Shown piece after piece: positions 18,514 through 27,977 of a stretch of DNA of 64,000 nt. The translations under genes were made by a program, and so were the position numbers. How positions within the stretch are numbered: position 1 is the stretch's first letter; each line of letters begins with the position of its first letter. This stretch comes from Methylobacterium sp. 77 (GTDB lineage: Bacteria > Pseudomonadota > Alphaproteobacteria > Rhizobiales > Beijerinckiaceae): positions 1,024,011 through 1,088,010 of the forward strand of contig NZ_KB910516.1 in assembly GCF_000372825.1 (NCBI RefSeq), written 5' to 3'. The notes beneath the pieces were generated by a model, which was not told the origin of the DNA, did not search any database, and saw only the letters and a list, made by a program, of their open reading frames with translations.

Positions 18514-18542
18514 GTCACCGACGGAGGCGATCCGTCGGTGAC
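18514..18542. terminator. Convergent terminator-like hairpin before fhcC
   Basis: Perfect 12-base arms GTCACCGACGGA / TCCGTCGGTGAC with a five-base loop, midway between the convergent ends of the small membrane-protein gene and fhcC. No T-run follows on either strand, so it may act as a barrier or mRNA 3'-end stabiliser. Confidence 0.65.
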
Positions 18543-18557
18543 GGGACCGGCTCCCGA

Positions 18558-19355
18558 TCAGCCGGCCGAGACCCATAGCTCACCCTTTCCGAGGGTGGCG
18601 AGATCGCCCGAATAACGCTTGAGCGCGCCGGTTGCGAGATCGGCATGGGCTGGGCTCAATGCGCGCAGAGAGCGGGCGAGAAGCCGTAGGAACACGAGGT
18701 CGTGGGTTCCGGTCTCGACGAAACTCGGGCTCAGGGCGCCGTGCCCACCGGCGAGGATCGTGCCGCGCCGCATGCCGTAGCCCGGATGGTCGCCCACGGA
18801 GAGGGCCGCGATCGTGCCCGCGATCATCCGCGATCCGGCATGGGCGCCGGCGGCACCGACCAGGATCATGCCGCGCCGCATGCGGTCGCCGAGAAAATCG
18901 CCGGCCGATCCGCGGATCACCAGAGTGGCGCCGTCGAGCCCGGCCTTAGCGGCGTAAACCGCCCCGCCAGCGTGATCCCCGGCATCGCCTTCGATCGTGA
19001 TCGTGCCGCCCTTGGCTCCGGACCCGGCATAGGGACCCGCCGATCCCGTCACCGTGATGGAGCCCGACGCCATGCCGGCGCCGAGGCGCTGGCCGACATC
19101 GCCGAGCACGCGGATCGTGCCGCCACTGAGCGACGCGCCGACCTGGTCGAGCCGGGATGAGCCGCCCTCGATGGTCAGGCTGTCGGAGCCGTCGAGCGAC
19201 ACCGAAAAACAATCGCCGAGCGTCAGCCCGCGACGGCTGGTGCCGACCGGGAGATTGCTCGCTTCGGCTTCTGTCAGCCCGCTCAGCGACAGTGGCGTCA
19301 CGTGAAGGAAATCGAGCCGCTCCGGCGGCTCCTGGCGCAGGGTGAGGGTGCTCAT
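18558..19355 (-). CDS. fhcC: Formyltransferase/hydrolase complex subunit FhcC
   Basis: 265-residue FwdC/GltB-C-terminal-like beta-helix protein, a structural subunit of the complex that converts formyl-H4MPT to formate via methylofuran. The GxxGxxxG repeats are evident (GDVGQRLGAGMASGSITVTG, GDAGDHAGGAVYA, GSAGDFLGDRMRRG, GDHPGYGMRRGTILAGG). ATG 19355 overlaps the fhcD stop (ATGA). Last gene of fhcBADC. Confidence 0.93.
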   Translation of the reverse strand: MSTLTLRQEPPERLDFLHVTPLSLSGLTEAEASNLPVGTSRRGLTLGDCFSVSLDGSDSLTIEGGSSRLDQVGASLSGGTIRVLGDVGQRLGAGMASGSITVTGSAGPYAGSGAKGGTITIEGDAGDHAGGAVYAAKAGLDGATLVIRGSAGDFLGDRMRRGMILVGAAGAHAGSRMIAGTIAALSVGDHPGYGMRRGTILAGGHGALSPSFVETGTHDLVFLRLLARSLRALSPAHADLATGALKRYSGDLATLGKGELWVSAG

Positions 19356-20308
19356 GCCGCTCCAGCCTCGCTCGCCGGCTCTTTCGAGAGCAGGTCCTTC
19401 AGGTGATAATGGTGGCGGCCGAGATTGCCGCCGTAATTGCCGGCCGTCACCGCCACCAGCCCGTGCGCGGCACCGGCCTCGGTCGAAGCGTGCAGGGCGG
19501 CGCGCATGGATTCGGCCACCGAGCGCGAGGTGAGTCCGTCGATGACGATCTCCAGCACCACGCCGACCTCGGCCGCGAGTTCCGAGCCAGCCCGCCCTTT
19601 CAGGGTCGGGCAATAGGCGTCGTTGGTGGAGGCCATCATGCCCTTGGTGCGCGCGCCGACCTTCGAGCCGGAGCGGACGATGCCGCCGGGAAAGGGCAGG
19701 ATCACATCCGGCACCGAGCGGGCGGCATCCACCGCGATCTCGGCGACCTTAAGGGTCTCGGCATGCGTGCGACCGAGGAACAGCAGGTTGCCGCCACCCA
19801 CCGCGCCGTCCACGGCACGGACGAAATCCTCGCAGAGGAACTCACCGTCCATCACCGGCACGCGCCAGTAGCGCCGGGCCTTGCCGGTGACCGGGTCCGT
19901 GAGGCGCTTGGCCACCGCGAACCCGTCTCCGAAATAGCGGATCGCGCCGCCGAGCTTGATCTTGTGGGGGCCATCGACACCGGCGTAGCAGGCCGTGCCG
20001 GGGCAGGTGAGGATGCACTGGCCGACGCGCTTCAGCAGCTGGTCCTTGAGGCCGTTCGGCTCGAAGCCGAACAACAGCACGCGTACGCCGGGCCGTCCGT
20101 CCGGGGTCTCCTCGGGCGAGAGCTCGCAATCGATCCCGGCCTCGGCGCCGCAGCCGATCACCGACGTCGCGAACCCGGTCATGGTCACGGCGGCGATCAT
20201 CGCCCATTTGGCAGTGTCGTTGGTGATGATCAGCGCCGTGCCGGCGACGTCGAACGCCTCGGCGAAGGTGTCGATCACCGGGATGCCGTTGAGGGTGAGG
20301 TCAGCCAT
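19352..20308 (-). CDS. fhcD: Formylmethanofuran:H4MPT formyltransferase, FhcD
   Basis: 318-residue formyltransferase (Ftr) that moves the formyl group from formyl-H4MPT to methylofuran in the cytoplasmic Fhc complex. Family motifs include NGIPVIDTFAEAF, TPDGRPGVRVLLFGF, CILTCPGTACYAG, VPVMDGEFLCED and TKGMMASTNDAYCPTL. Length matches archaeal Ftr (about 300). It starts 49 bases downstream of fhcA and overlaps fhcC by 4 bases. Confidence 0.96.
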   Translation of the reverse strand: MADLTLNGIPVIDTFAEAFDVAGTALIITNDTAKWAMIAAVTMTGFATSVIGCGAEAGIDCELSPEETPDGRPGVRVLLFGFEPNGLKDQLLKRVGQCILTCPGTACYAGVDGPHKIKLGGAIRYFGDGFAVAKRLTDPVTGKARRYWRVPVMDGEFLCEDFVRAVDGAVGGGNLLFLGRTHAETLKVAEIAVDAARSVPDVILPFPGGIVRSGSKVGARTKGMMASTNDAYCPTLKGRAGSELAAEVGVVLEIVIDGLTSRSVAESMRAALHASTEAGAAHGLVAVTAGNYGGNLGRHHYHLKDLLSKEPASEAGAA

Positions 20309-20357
20309 GGTCAGTCACCCGTCCTCACGCGACGCATCGTCATCAAACTCGACATCA

Positions 20358-22001
20358 TCAAACCCGACATGCCACGTCCTCGAACACGTCGCCCGCGGGG
20401 AAGGCCTCGTCCGGCACGGTGAAGCTGTCGAGGCCGGCGCCGAAGCGGGCGTCGAGATAGGCGTCGGTGCGTGTCTCCATCGCCTTGTCGGATTCGACGA
20501 CGAGCTCAAGCGTCCGGCCCGACCGCCAGTTCACGATCTCGCCATCCTCCACGATGACCTCGCCGTCCTTCAGGACGAGCCTGGCGCGAGCGAACATCGC
20601 GGTGCGGTTCCTGTCGTCGCGGTAGATCGCGACATCGGCGCGCGCGCCTTCGCGGAGATGGCCGCGATCGGCGAGGCCGAGAAGCTTGGCCGGGCCGGAG
20701 CGCGTCAGCTGCGCGATCTCGGAGAAGGAGTATTCCCGCTCGATCCCGCACAGGCCGGACCGCTCGGCGATGACCTTGTGCAGGCCGGCGATCTCGCGGT
20801 CGCGCTCCTCCTTGTCCATCAGCAGATGGATGATCCGCGGATACTCGGTGAAGGGACCGCCATTGGGATGGTCGGTGGTCAGGATGGTGCGCTCGGGATC
20901 GCCGGACAGCAGCATCAGCTCGAGGCCGATCGCCCACTGCAGGGAGCTGACCGGGCCGCGCGGCTTGTAGAGGAACGGCACGATACCGCCGCCTTCCGCG
21001 TCACCTGCCGTGATGATCCATTTCTTCGGGTTAGCGCCCTTGCGCCCGGCGAACTGGCGGATGACGTCCAGCGAGATCGTCACGGTCTGGCCGAAAGCCA
21101 CTTGGCCGACGTCGAAGGTCGCGTTGGGGTGCTTCTCCATCGCCTCGGTGATGCGCTGGGCGGCCGAGCGGAAGCCACCGGTGCCGGGATTCTCCGGATC
21201 GACAGCCCCGTAGGCGTAGAATTGCGCGTGGGCGAAATGGATGCGCCGGCCCTCTGCCGCCTCCATCGTCGCCACGAATGAATCGTCGGCGCCGGGAATA
21301 CCGAGGTTGTTGGCGTGGACGTGCAGCGGGTGCGGCACGCCGATCTCCTCGACCGCGTCGAGGAGGGCGTTCATGATCTTGCGGGTGGAGAGACCGTAGA
21401 CCGGAATCTCCTCGTCGAGGCTGAGATTGAGCATCCCGTCCTTGAAGGCCGAGGCACCGCCCGCGTTGATGCACTTGACGCCGAGGCCTCGGGAGGTCGC
21501 GACCGAAAGGGCGACGAGGTCGCGTACCGCCGTCTTGCCCTCGCGCTGGCGCAGCAGATCGAGCAGCTGGTCGTCATTGCCCATCACGGTCAGGGCGCCG
21601 CGGTCGAGCAGGGGGATGTCGGCGAGTTCGAGCTGGGTCGCGAGCGCATTGGTCGGCGGCATCGCGGGCTCGACGGCGATCGTGTAGCCCATCCGCGCGT
21701 AGTTCGCGCCGATCCAGGCGGCCGAGCCGCCGGCATGGGCGAAGGGATGGCCCTCGGGCGCGGCCTCGCTGGCATAGAGCTCGGGCAGCAGCAGGCGACT
21801 CATCACCACGTTGCCGCCAGCGATATGCGAATGCACCTCGACGCCGCCCGCCATCACGACGCAACCGGAGGCATCGATGGTCCGGTCGGGCTTGCGCTCG
21901 GAGGCGGCGACGACGCGGCCATCCTCGATCCAGACGTCGCCGACACCGTCACGGTCGGCGGTAGGATCGACGACCCGGCCACCCTGGATCAGGATCAGCA
22001 T
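20358..22001 (-). CDS. fhcA: Formyltransferase/hydrolase complex subunit FhcA
   Basis: 547-residue amidohydrolase related to FwdA, the subunit that hydrolyses formylmethylofuran to formate. The metal-binding HxH is visible in GGVEVHSHIAGG (~residues 55-57), with further family motifs HVHANNLGIPG, HFAHAQFYAYG, TTDHPNGGPFTEYP and ARADVAIYRDD. ATG 22001 (MLILIQGGRVVDP) is the family start and overlaps the fhcB stop by 7 bases; the longer upstream frame is the antisense of fhcB coding sequence. Confidence 0.95.
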   Translation of the reverse strand: MLILIQGGRVVDPTADRDGVGDVWIEDGRVVAASERKPDRTIDASGCVVMAGGVEVHSHIAGGNVVMSRLLLPELYASEAAPEGHPFAHAGGSAAWIGANYARMGYTIAVEPAMPPTNALATQLELADIPLLDRGALTVMGNDDQLLDLLRQREGKTAVRDLVALSVATSRGLGVKCINAGGASAFKDGMLNLSLDEEIPVYGLSTRKIMNALLDAVEEIGVPHPLHVHANNLGIPGADDSFVATMEAAEGRRIHFAHAQFYAYGAVDPENPGTGGFRSAAQRITEAMEKHPNATFDVGQVAFGQTVTISLDVIRQFAGRKGANPKKWIITAGDAEGGGIVPFLYKPRGPVSSLQWAIGLELMLLSGDPERTILTTDHPNGGPFTEYPRIIHLLMDKEERDREIAGLHKVIAERSGLCGIEREYSFSEIAQLTRSGPAKLLGLADRGHLREGARADVAIYRDDRNRTAMFARARLVLKDGEVIVEDGEIVNWRSGRTLELVVESDKAMETRTDAYLDARFGAGLDSFTVPDEAFPAGDVFEDVACRV

Positions 22002-23086
22002 GAGGCGCCTTTCTTCTGGATGAGGCGTTCTTGGAGACGCCCTTGGATGGCGGCGAGCACGCCGGCCGCCGTCAGGTCCGTCGGCTGGCCGGCGGGAGGC
22101 GAATACGTGATCGCTGCGCGGCGCTCGTTCCACATGGCGCCGCCGGCGGTTTCGCCGGGCACGCCGACCGCGATGACGACCTCGGCGACGTCGCCCGTAG
22201 CCTCGGGGCTGCCCTCGCCGACGATGGCGACGGCGGGCAGGCTGCCGAGCCAGTCCGGACGAGGGGCGGGGATGGATGCGAGCCAGAGGGCGGCATCGAC
22301 CTCACCGGCCGCCACCTGCCGCGCGCTGTCGAAGCGCCAGGGATCGTGTTCGGGCAGGTCGCGCCCGAAGCCGACGCGCGGCGGTTGCCCGGTGGTCCAG
22401 GATGCGAGTTGCGTCACGGCACGCCCCTGGAACCCATCGGAGATGGACAGCGCGAAAAAGCGCGTCAGGTCGTTGAGGTCACGAACCAGCCCCTGCAGCA
22501 TCTCGACGCCGAGTTCGCCGAGTTCGGCGGCATCGTAGAGGACGACGCCGTATTGGGCCGTCGTCAAGCGCCGGGCGAGATCGGCGTAGGCGGCTTCTCC
22601 GGAAAGGTTGCCCTTCACGTAGGCGCGCAGATGCGCCACCGAGACGGCGAGGCCGCCGGTATCGGCGGGGTAGGCCACGTGGCGGGTCGCGCCATTGCCG
22701 GAGCCTCCGAGGGAGAGCAGCGTGCGCTCGGAACCGGCGGCGCGGCCGCGACTCGGCGCGGAGGCGGCGATCTCCTGCACGATCGGCCGGTCCCACGGAC
22801 GGAAGCCGACGATCAGCACGGCGTCCGCACGGCCGATCGCCTCTGCCGGCGTCGTGTTGAGATTGCCGAACTGGCTGAGCGGGCCGAGTTCCGCATAGAG
22901 GCCGGCACCGCCCACGGGATCGACGGAGGCACCGATGATCCCGGCCAGATGATAGGCCGCGCGCACCGCGCTCGTATCCGCGCTCAAACCCGTCACGATC
23001 GGCGTCTTTGCTGCGGCGAGGAGAGTGGCAGCGGCCTCCACCGCCGCGCTCACGTCCGCTGCACCACCCTTTATCCAGGCAGCCAT
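21995..23086 (-). CDS. fhcB: Formyltransferase/hydrolase complex subunit FhcB
   Basis: About 363 residues, homologous to FwdB/molybdopterin-oxidoreductase-like subunits but non-redox: there is no N-terminal Cys cluster, and the only cysteine is the final residue, so no metal-pterin or Fe-S site is expected. Recognisable segments are TPIVTGLSADTSAVRAAYHL, GPLSQFGNLNTTPAEAIGRA and ADAVLIVGFRPWDRP. ATG 23086 is chosen because AAGGTGA precedes it; in-frame ATGs at 23161 and a start at 23206 have poorer sites. First gene of the leftward fhc operon. Confidence 0.92.
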   Translation of the reverse strand: MAAWIKGGAADVSAAVEAAATLLAAAKTPIVTGLSADTSAVRAAYHLAGIIGASVDPVGGAGLYAELGPLSQFGNLNTTPAEAIGRADAVLIVGFRPWDRPIVQEIAASAPSRGRAAGSERTLLSLGGSGNGATRHVAYPADTGGLAVSVAHLRAYVKGNLSGEAAYADLARRLTTAQYGVVLYDAAELGELGVEMLQGLVRDLNDLTRFFALSISDGFQGRAVTQLASWTTGQPPRVGFGRDLPEHDPWRFDSARQVAAGEVDAALWLASIPAPRPDWLGSLPAVAIVGEGSPEATGDVAEVVIAVGVPGETAGGAMWNERRAAITYSPPAGQPTDLTAAGVLAAIQGRLQERLIQKKGASC

Positions 23087-23396
23087 GCCTTCACCTTGGA
23101 GAACGAGGGCCCGGCACGCGCTGTATTCAGCGTCGCGCACGGCGGGACTGCGCCAGTCCATTCCTAGTGGGCCGGCACGTTTGCATCGCCGAGGCACGGC
23201 AAGCAAGCCCTCATCGTGGCAGGATTCGCGTCTCTCGCAAAACTTCCGCCGGGCCGGCCTGCCCTGGGTGGAGGCCGGCGCTAACCGGGAATCTGTCGAG
23301 CGATACTCACTGCCGATCGCTCGAACGCGATGGCTCCGGCGATGTTCGTCGACGCTTGCGAGCGATCGGCCCTCCGTGGGAGAAGCCGGCGACCAA

Positions 23397-23457
23397 GCGT
23401 CTCATGCCCATTCCGATTCCGTCATCGCCCGACGGGATCGGGATGGGCATGAGACGC
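23397..23457. other. Long inverted repeat between fhcB and beta-RFAP synthase
   Basis: Two 27-base arms (23397-23423 and 23431-23457) around a seven-base loop. The arms pair completely if two G-U pairs are allowed. It lies in the 405-base gap between divergent operons, 34 bases before the GTG of the beta-RFAP synthase gene, so it would be in that gene's leader RNA if transcription begins upstream. No other gene is seen in the gap. Confidence 0.8.
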
Positions 23458-23491
23458 CCGTAATGGCTTTCCGCAATCTAAGGAGCTCGCT

Positions 23492-24475
23492 GTGGACCGG
23501 ATCCCCGACGAACGGCCCGCAGGGCAGGGACCGGTGACGCAGGGCGCGGTCCGGGTGCATGCGCCCGCACGCCTGCATTTCGGCTTCCTCGATCTCCATG
23601 GTGGCCTCGGCCGGCGGTTCGGAAGCATCGGCCTCGCGGTCGACGCACCGTCCATCGACCTCACCGCGAGGCCGGCGGCGACGCTTCAGGTGGAGGGGTT
23701 CGAGGCGAAGCGGGCCCGCGCCTACGCAGAGGCGGCGGCGAGCCATCTCGGGATCGAGACTCATGCCGCCATTCACGTGGAGGAAGCGATTCCAGCTCAT
23801 GCCGGCTTCGGCTCGGGAACGCAGCTCGCCCTCAGCGTCGCCGCGGCCCTCGCCGCCCTCGACGGCCGCCCCTTCTCGCCCGATGCCTTCGCCGACGCCC
23901 TCGACCGGGGCAACCGCTCCGGCGTCGGCCTCGCCGCTTTTACCCAGGGTGGTTTCATCGTCGACGGAGGCCGTGACGCCAGCAACGGACCGCCGCCGCT
24001 GATCGCGCGTCTCGCCTACCCGGACGCTTGGCGAATTGTCCTGATCCTCGATGAAGGCATGACCGGCGTGCATGGCACCCGAGAGGTCGAAGCGTTCCGC
24101 GACCTGCCGCGCTTCCCGGAAGCGCAGGCCGCGGAAATCTGCCGGATCGTGCTGATGCAGGTCCTGCCTGCCGTCGCCATTGCGGAGCCTGACGGATACG
24201 GGGCCGGAATCACCACGATCCAGCGACTGATCGGCGACCATTTCGCGCCCCATCAGGGGGGGCGCTACGCGAGCCCCGCGGTGGCGGAGGTACTCGCGGC
24301 GATCGCTGCGCAGGGAGTGGCCGGCTACGGTCAGAGTTCATGGGGACCGACGGGCTTCGCATTGGTTGCTTCGGAGGCCGAGGCCCAGGCTCTAAAAGCC
24401 TCCCTCGAACGACCCGGCCTGCGTTTCGTGATCACGCGCGGACGCAACAGCGGTGCGTCGGTGACGCGACTTTAA
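23492..24475 (+). CDS. Beta-ribofuranosylaminobenzene 5'-phosphate synthase
   Basis: 327-residue GHMP-kinase-fold enzyme that condenses a p-aminobenzoate/hydroxybenzoate ring with PRPP at the first committed step of tetrahydromethanopterin synthesis. Motifs are RVHAPARLHFGFLDLHGGLG, the GHMP glycine-rich loop AHAGFGSGTQLALSVA, GNRSGVGLAAFTQGGFIVDGG and SSWGPTGFAL. GTG 23492 follows a GGAGCTC site. It opens the rightward H4MPT gene set. It corresponds to orf4 of M. extorquens by position, as far as I recall. Confidence 0.92.
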   Translation: MDRIPDERPAGQGPVTQGAVRVHAPARLHFGFLDLHGGLGRRFGSIGLAVDAPSIDLTARPAATLQVEGFEAKRARAYAEAAASHLGIETHAAIHVEEAIPAHAGFGSGTQLALSVAAALAALDGRPFSPDAFADALDRGNRSGVGLAAFTQGGFIVDGGRDASNGPPPLIARLAYPDAWRIVLILDEGMTGVHGTREVEAFRDLPRFPEAQAAEICRIVLMQVLPAVAIAEPDGYGAGITTIQRLIGDHFAPHQGGRYASPAVAEVLAAIAAQGVAGYGQSSWGPTGFALVASEAEAQALKASLERPGLRFVITRGRNSGASVTRL

Positions 24476-24601
24476 GGGAACCGGGCGCATCAGCGACGCT
24501 TGACCACCCCGGCCCCGGCCGGTTTGGAAGTAGACTCGGAAAGAAACCATGCAAGAGGCGACCCTGAGAAGGTGTCGGACACTTGCGGAGGGAGACAGAC
24601 G

Positions 24602-25495
24602 ATGGCCCGCTCGATTCTGCATATGCTCACGCCCCTCAAGCACATGAGCCCGTTCGACGTGAACATGGCCGTGGATGCTGGTTTCGAGACGATCGCGACC
24701 TACACCGACGTGACCCTGCCGGACGTGACGTCCCTGGTGCAGGATTCGATCTTCTCCCGCGCTCCCCAGGACGGCGCGCGCACCGGCATCTTCATCGGCG
24801 GCAAGAACGCCGAGGACGCCCTCGACATGATGGACCGGGCGAAGAAGGCCCTGGTGCCGCCCTTCGCCAACCATATCATCGCCGATCCCGCCGGCTCCTT
24901 CACCACGGGTGCGGCCATGGTCGCAGAGGTAACCCGTGCGCTGAAGGCCAAATTCGGCACGGACCTGAAGGGCAAGCGGATCGTCATCTTCGGCGGAGCC
25001 GGCGTCGTCGCCTACGTGGCTGCGGTGATCGGCGCGCTGGAAGGCGCCAAGACCGTCATCGTCGGCCATGACGGCGAGGAGCGCGTCAGCAAGATCGCCT
25101 TCACCATGAAATGGCGCTTCGGCATCGATGTCGGCGCCGTCGACGGTTCGACCGCCGACGCACGCCGGGCCGCCATCGCGGAGGCCGACGTGATCCTCTC
25201 GGCCGGCCCGGCCGGCATCCCGATCCTGTCGGCTGCGGATCTCGAATCCGCGTCGAAGCTGCTCGTCGCCTCCGACGTGAACGCGGTGCCGCCGGCCGGG
25301 ATCGCCGGGATCGACGTGAACGCCAAGGACGTGGCGCTGCCCACCGGCAAGGGCATCGGCATCGGCGCGCTCGCGGTCGGCAACGTCAAGTACCAGACCC
25401 AGTCGCGGCTGTTCCGCCAGATGCTCGATGCCAGCGAACCGCTCTGCCTCGACTTCCGCGACGCCTACAAGGTCGCCGTGGAGGTGGCGGGCTGA
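24602..25495 (+). CDS. mtdB: NAD(P)-dependent methylene-H4MPT dehydrogenase
   Basis: 297-residue cytosolic dehydrogenase oxidising methylene-H4MPT to methenyl-H4MPT. Matches MtdB: ILHMLTPLKHMSPFDVNMA, FIGGKNAEDALDMM, the nucleotide-binding VIFGGAGVVAYVAAVIG, and the C-terminal KVAVEVAG. ATG 24602 follows GGAGGGAGAC. A 126-base gap separates it from the beta-RFAP synthase gene, so it may have its own promoter. Confidence 0.95.
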   Translation: MARSILHMLTPLKHMSPFDVNMAVDAGFETIATYTDVTLPDVTSLVQDSIFSRAPQDGARTGIFIGGKNAEDALDMMDRAKKALVPPFANHIIADPAGSFTTGAAMVAEVTRALKAKFGTDLKGKRIVIFGGAGVVAYVAAVIGALEGAKTVIVGHDGEERVSKIAFTMKWRFGIDVGAVDGSTADARRAAIAEADVILSAGPAGIPILSAADLESASKLLVASDVNAVPPAGIAGIDVNAKDVALPTGKGIGIGALAVGNVKYQTQSRLFRQMLDASEPLCLDFRDAYKVAVEVAG

Positions 25496-25527
25496 CAACG
25501 TCCGCCGCTTTCTGATCCTCATCTCGT

Positions 25528-25642
25528 CCTCATCCTGAGATGCCCACGAAAGTAGGCTTCGAAGGAGACCTCGAGCTGTCTCGGCGCAAACAAGGAAGCC
25601 TCGTTCGAGGCCTCCACTTCGCTGCGGCATCCGAGCATGAGG
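25528..25642. repeat. 115-base palindromic element, MITE-like
   Basis: Ends are imperfect 17-base inverted repeats (25528-25544 and 25626-25642; 14 of 17 complementary), and the interior is also partly palindromic around TCGAAGGAG / CTCGTTCGAG. It fills most of the gap between mtdB and the ATP-grasp gene. It resembles the CCTCATCCTGAG-type dispersed repeats of alphaproteobacteria. Confidence 0.6.
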
Positions 25643-25664
25643 TGATCTGCTGGGAGCCGCTCCG

Positions 25665-26834
25665 TTGGCAGATACCGTGTCCAGATCGCCTCGCCATGGC
25701 GAGGCGATCCTCATCGCGGCCCAGTCCGGGCGGGCGCTGGCGCTGGCCGCACGTCGGGCGGGCCTCCGTCCTTACGTGCTCGACCTCTTCGGCGATGCCG
25801 ACACCCTCGCCCTCGCCGAAGGCTATCGCCCTGCCACGGGTCGCTTCGGTGACGGGCTCGCGGGGGAGGGATTGCTCGCCGGGCTCGATTCTCTCGCCGC
25901 CTTGGCAGGTCGATCACCCATTGGAATCGTACTCGGAAGCGGCTTCGAGACGGCGCCGGGGCTGATGGAGAGAATCGGCCGGAGCCACAGACTCCTGGGC
26001 GCCACGCCAGATTCGGTCCGGACACTGAAAGACCCGCTCGCGTTCGCCGCTCTCTGCGCGCGGTTGTCGATCCCGCATCCCGAGGTGACGCGTGCGCCCC
26101 TGGCGGACCGTTCGGACTGGCTCGTCAAGCGCGCGGGCGGTTCGGGCGGCAGCCATATCCGCCCCGCGGGCATGGGGGGCGCTCCGCCCGGCGCCTATTT
26201 CCAGCGGCGGGTCGGCGGATATGCCCGCGCGGTGGCCTTCCTCGCCGACGGGCGCGAGGCGGCGATCCTGGCGACGACCGAGCAATGGAGCGCGCCGTCA
26301 CCGCTGCGTCCCTTCCGCTACGCTGGAGCCCTCGAACGCGCGGCCCACGAGGCACCGATCCTGACCGCCGCCACGCTCGTCGGCATCGGGGCCGCCATCG
26401 CCGGAATCGTCGCCGAGACCGGGTTGTGCGGTCTCGGCAGTGCCGACATCCTCGTCTCGGAAGACGGGTGGTGGCTCTCCGAGATCAACCCGCGCCCGGG
26501 GGCCACGCTCGACATCCTCGACCGCCGCCACACACCGCTCCTGGCCGCGCATATCGAGGCGAGCCTCGGCGTTTTGCCGCGAATCGAAGCCGCACCGGTG
26601 GATGCGGCGGCCACCGAAATCTGTTACGCGGCAGCCGGCTACGCGCCGATGCCGCCCTTCGACTGGCCGGATTTCGTTCGCGACCGCCCACAATCCGGCG
26701 CCTGCGTGCCACGCGATGCTCCTCTGTGCACCGTGTTCGCCACAGGACCGGACTCGGCCGCCACCCGAGACCTATTGCGAGTCCGGGCCGCCACTCTGCG
26801 GACCCTGCTCGCCACGACGGAGGAAGCCAGATGA
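25665..26834 (+). CDS. ATP-grasp protein of the H4MPT cluster
   Basis: 389-residue ATP-grasp family protein (predicted carboligase type). An N-terminal Rossmann-like segment ([21 protein letters not shown]) is followed by the ATP-grasp core: [18 protein letters not shown] as the glycine-rich loop and [14 protein letters not shown] with the metal-binding E/N pair. Between mtdB and mch, this is probably the gene called orfY in M. extorquens, implicated in H4MPT biosynthesis; name from memory. Substrate unknown. Its stop overlaps the mch start (ATGA). Confidence 0.82.
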   Translation: MADTVSRSPRHGEAILIAAQSGRALALAARRAGLRPYVLDLFGDADTLALAEGYRPATGRFGDGLAGEGLLAGLDSLAALAGRSPIGIVLGSGFETAPGLMERIGRSHRLLGATPDSVRTLKDPLAFAALCARLSIPHPEVTRAPLADRSDWLVKRAGGSGGSHIRPAGMGGAPPGAYFQRRVGGYARAVAFLADGREAAILATTEQWSAPSPLRPFRYAGALERAAHEAPILTAATLVGIGAAIAGIVAETGLCGLGSADILVSEDGWWLSEINPRPGATLDILDRRHTPLLAAHIEASLGVLPRIEAAPVDAAATEICYAAAGYAPMPPFDWPDFVRDRPQSGACVPRDAPLCTVFATGPDSAATRDLLRVRAATLRTLLATTEEAR

Positions 26835-27817
26835 CCACCCATCCCCCCGCCACGCTCCGGACCACGCCGAGCCTGAACGCTCTTTCCAATCCCCTCGTGG
26901 AGAAGCTCGTGGCGGACGCAGAGGCCCTGCGCCTGTCCGTCACCACCGAGAACGGCGCGCGCATGGTCGATGCCGGCGCCACCGTGCGCGGCTCAATCGA
27001 AGCGGGCCGGCGCATCGCCGAAATCTGCCTGGGCGGCCTCGGCACCGTATCGATCGTCCCCACCGGGCCGATCGCGTCCTGGCCCTATTCCGTCGTGGTG
27101 CATTCCGCCGATCCGGTTCTGGCCTGCCTCGGCAGCCAATATGCAGGCTGGTCCCTCGCCGACGAGACCGGCGATTCCGGCTTCTTCGCGTTGGGCTCCG
27201 GCCCCGGCCGCGCCGTCTCCGTGGTGGAGGATCTCTACAAGGAGCTCGGCTACCGTGACAGCGCCCGCCAGACGGCGCTGGTGCTCGAGGCCGCCAGCGG
27301 CCCGCCGGCCTCCGTCATCGCCAAGGTCGCCGAGGCCTGCAATCTTTCGGCGGATGCGCTGACCTTCATCTATGCGCCCACCCAGTCACTCGCCGGCTCG
27401 ACCCAGGTCGTCGCCCGCGTGCTCGAAGTCGCCCTGCACAAGGCCCATACCGTCGGCTTCGACCTCCACAAAATCGTCGACGGCATCGGCTCGGCCCCGC
27501 TCTCGCCGCAGCATCCCGACTTCATCCAGGCCATGGGCCGCACCAACGACGCCATCATCTATGGCGGCCGGGTGCAGCTCTTCGTCGAGGCCGACGAGGC
27601 CGACGCCAAGCAGCTCGCCGAGCAGCTGCCCTCCACCACATCCGCCGATCACGGCGCGCCCTTCGCCGACATTTTCTCGCGCGTGAACGGCGATTTCTAC
27701 AAGATCGACGGCGCCCTCTTCAGCCCGGCCGAGGTCATCGTCACCTCGGTCACCACCGGCAAAAGTTTTCGCGGTGGCCGTCTGATGCCGGACCTGGTCG
27801 AAGCCTCCTTCACCTGA
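26831..27817 (+). CDS. mch: Methenyl-H4MPT cyclohydrolase
   Basis: 328 residues; hydrolyses methenyl-H4MPT to formyl-H4MPT in the cytoplasm. Family motifs: [80 protein letters not shown] and [19 protein letters not shown]. Length equals typical Mch. ATG 26831 overlaps the preceding stop; a longer in-frame opening reaching 26285 runs through the upstream gene and is spurious. Confidence 0.96.
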   Translation: MTTHPPATLRTTPSLNALSNPLVEKLVADAEALRLSVTTENGARMVDAGATVRGSIEAGRRIAEICLGGLGTVSIVPTGPIASWPYSVVVHSADPVLACLGSQYAGWSLADETGDSGFFALGSGPGRAVSVVEDLYKELGYRDSARQTALVLEAASGPPASVIAKVAEACNLSADALTFIYAPTQSLAGSTQVVARVLEVALHKAHTVGFDLHKIVDGIGSAPLSPQHPDFIQAMGRTNDAIIYGGRVQLFVEADEADAKQLAEQLPSTTSADHGAPFADIFSRVNGDFYKIDGALFSPAEVIVTSVTTGKSFRGGRLMPDLVEASFT

Positions 27818-27829
27818 GGCGTGCCATTC

Positions 27830-27954
27830 ACCCCTCCCGCCCCGGGGGGAGGGGTGTCGCGGAGCGGTCGGGAGAGGGACAACCCTGTCCGGAACCGTAG
27901 CTCCCCTTCCGGACCCGCTGTGCGGGCCACCCTTTCCCGCACCGGGGAGAGGGA
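27830..27954 (+). repeat. Composite palindromic repeat, copy C
   Basis: Full-length copy of the family at 489-619 in the mch/ATP-grasp gap: opening palindrome (CCCCTCCCGCC ... GGGGAGGGG), GTCGCGGAGCGGTCGGGAGA, linker, CCCGCTGTGCGGGCCACC, and the closing segment up to GGGGAGAGGG. Intergenic, between two C1-cluster genes of one direction. Confidence 0.8.
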
Positions 27955-27977
27955 TCGACGTCGAGGTTGCGAAGAAC

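Noticed and set aside
23084..23206. Extended FhcB N-terminus starting at 23206 or 23161
   Set aside because: Poor ribosome binding sites and cysteine/arginine-rich leader; ATG 23086 has a better site.
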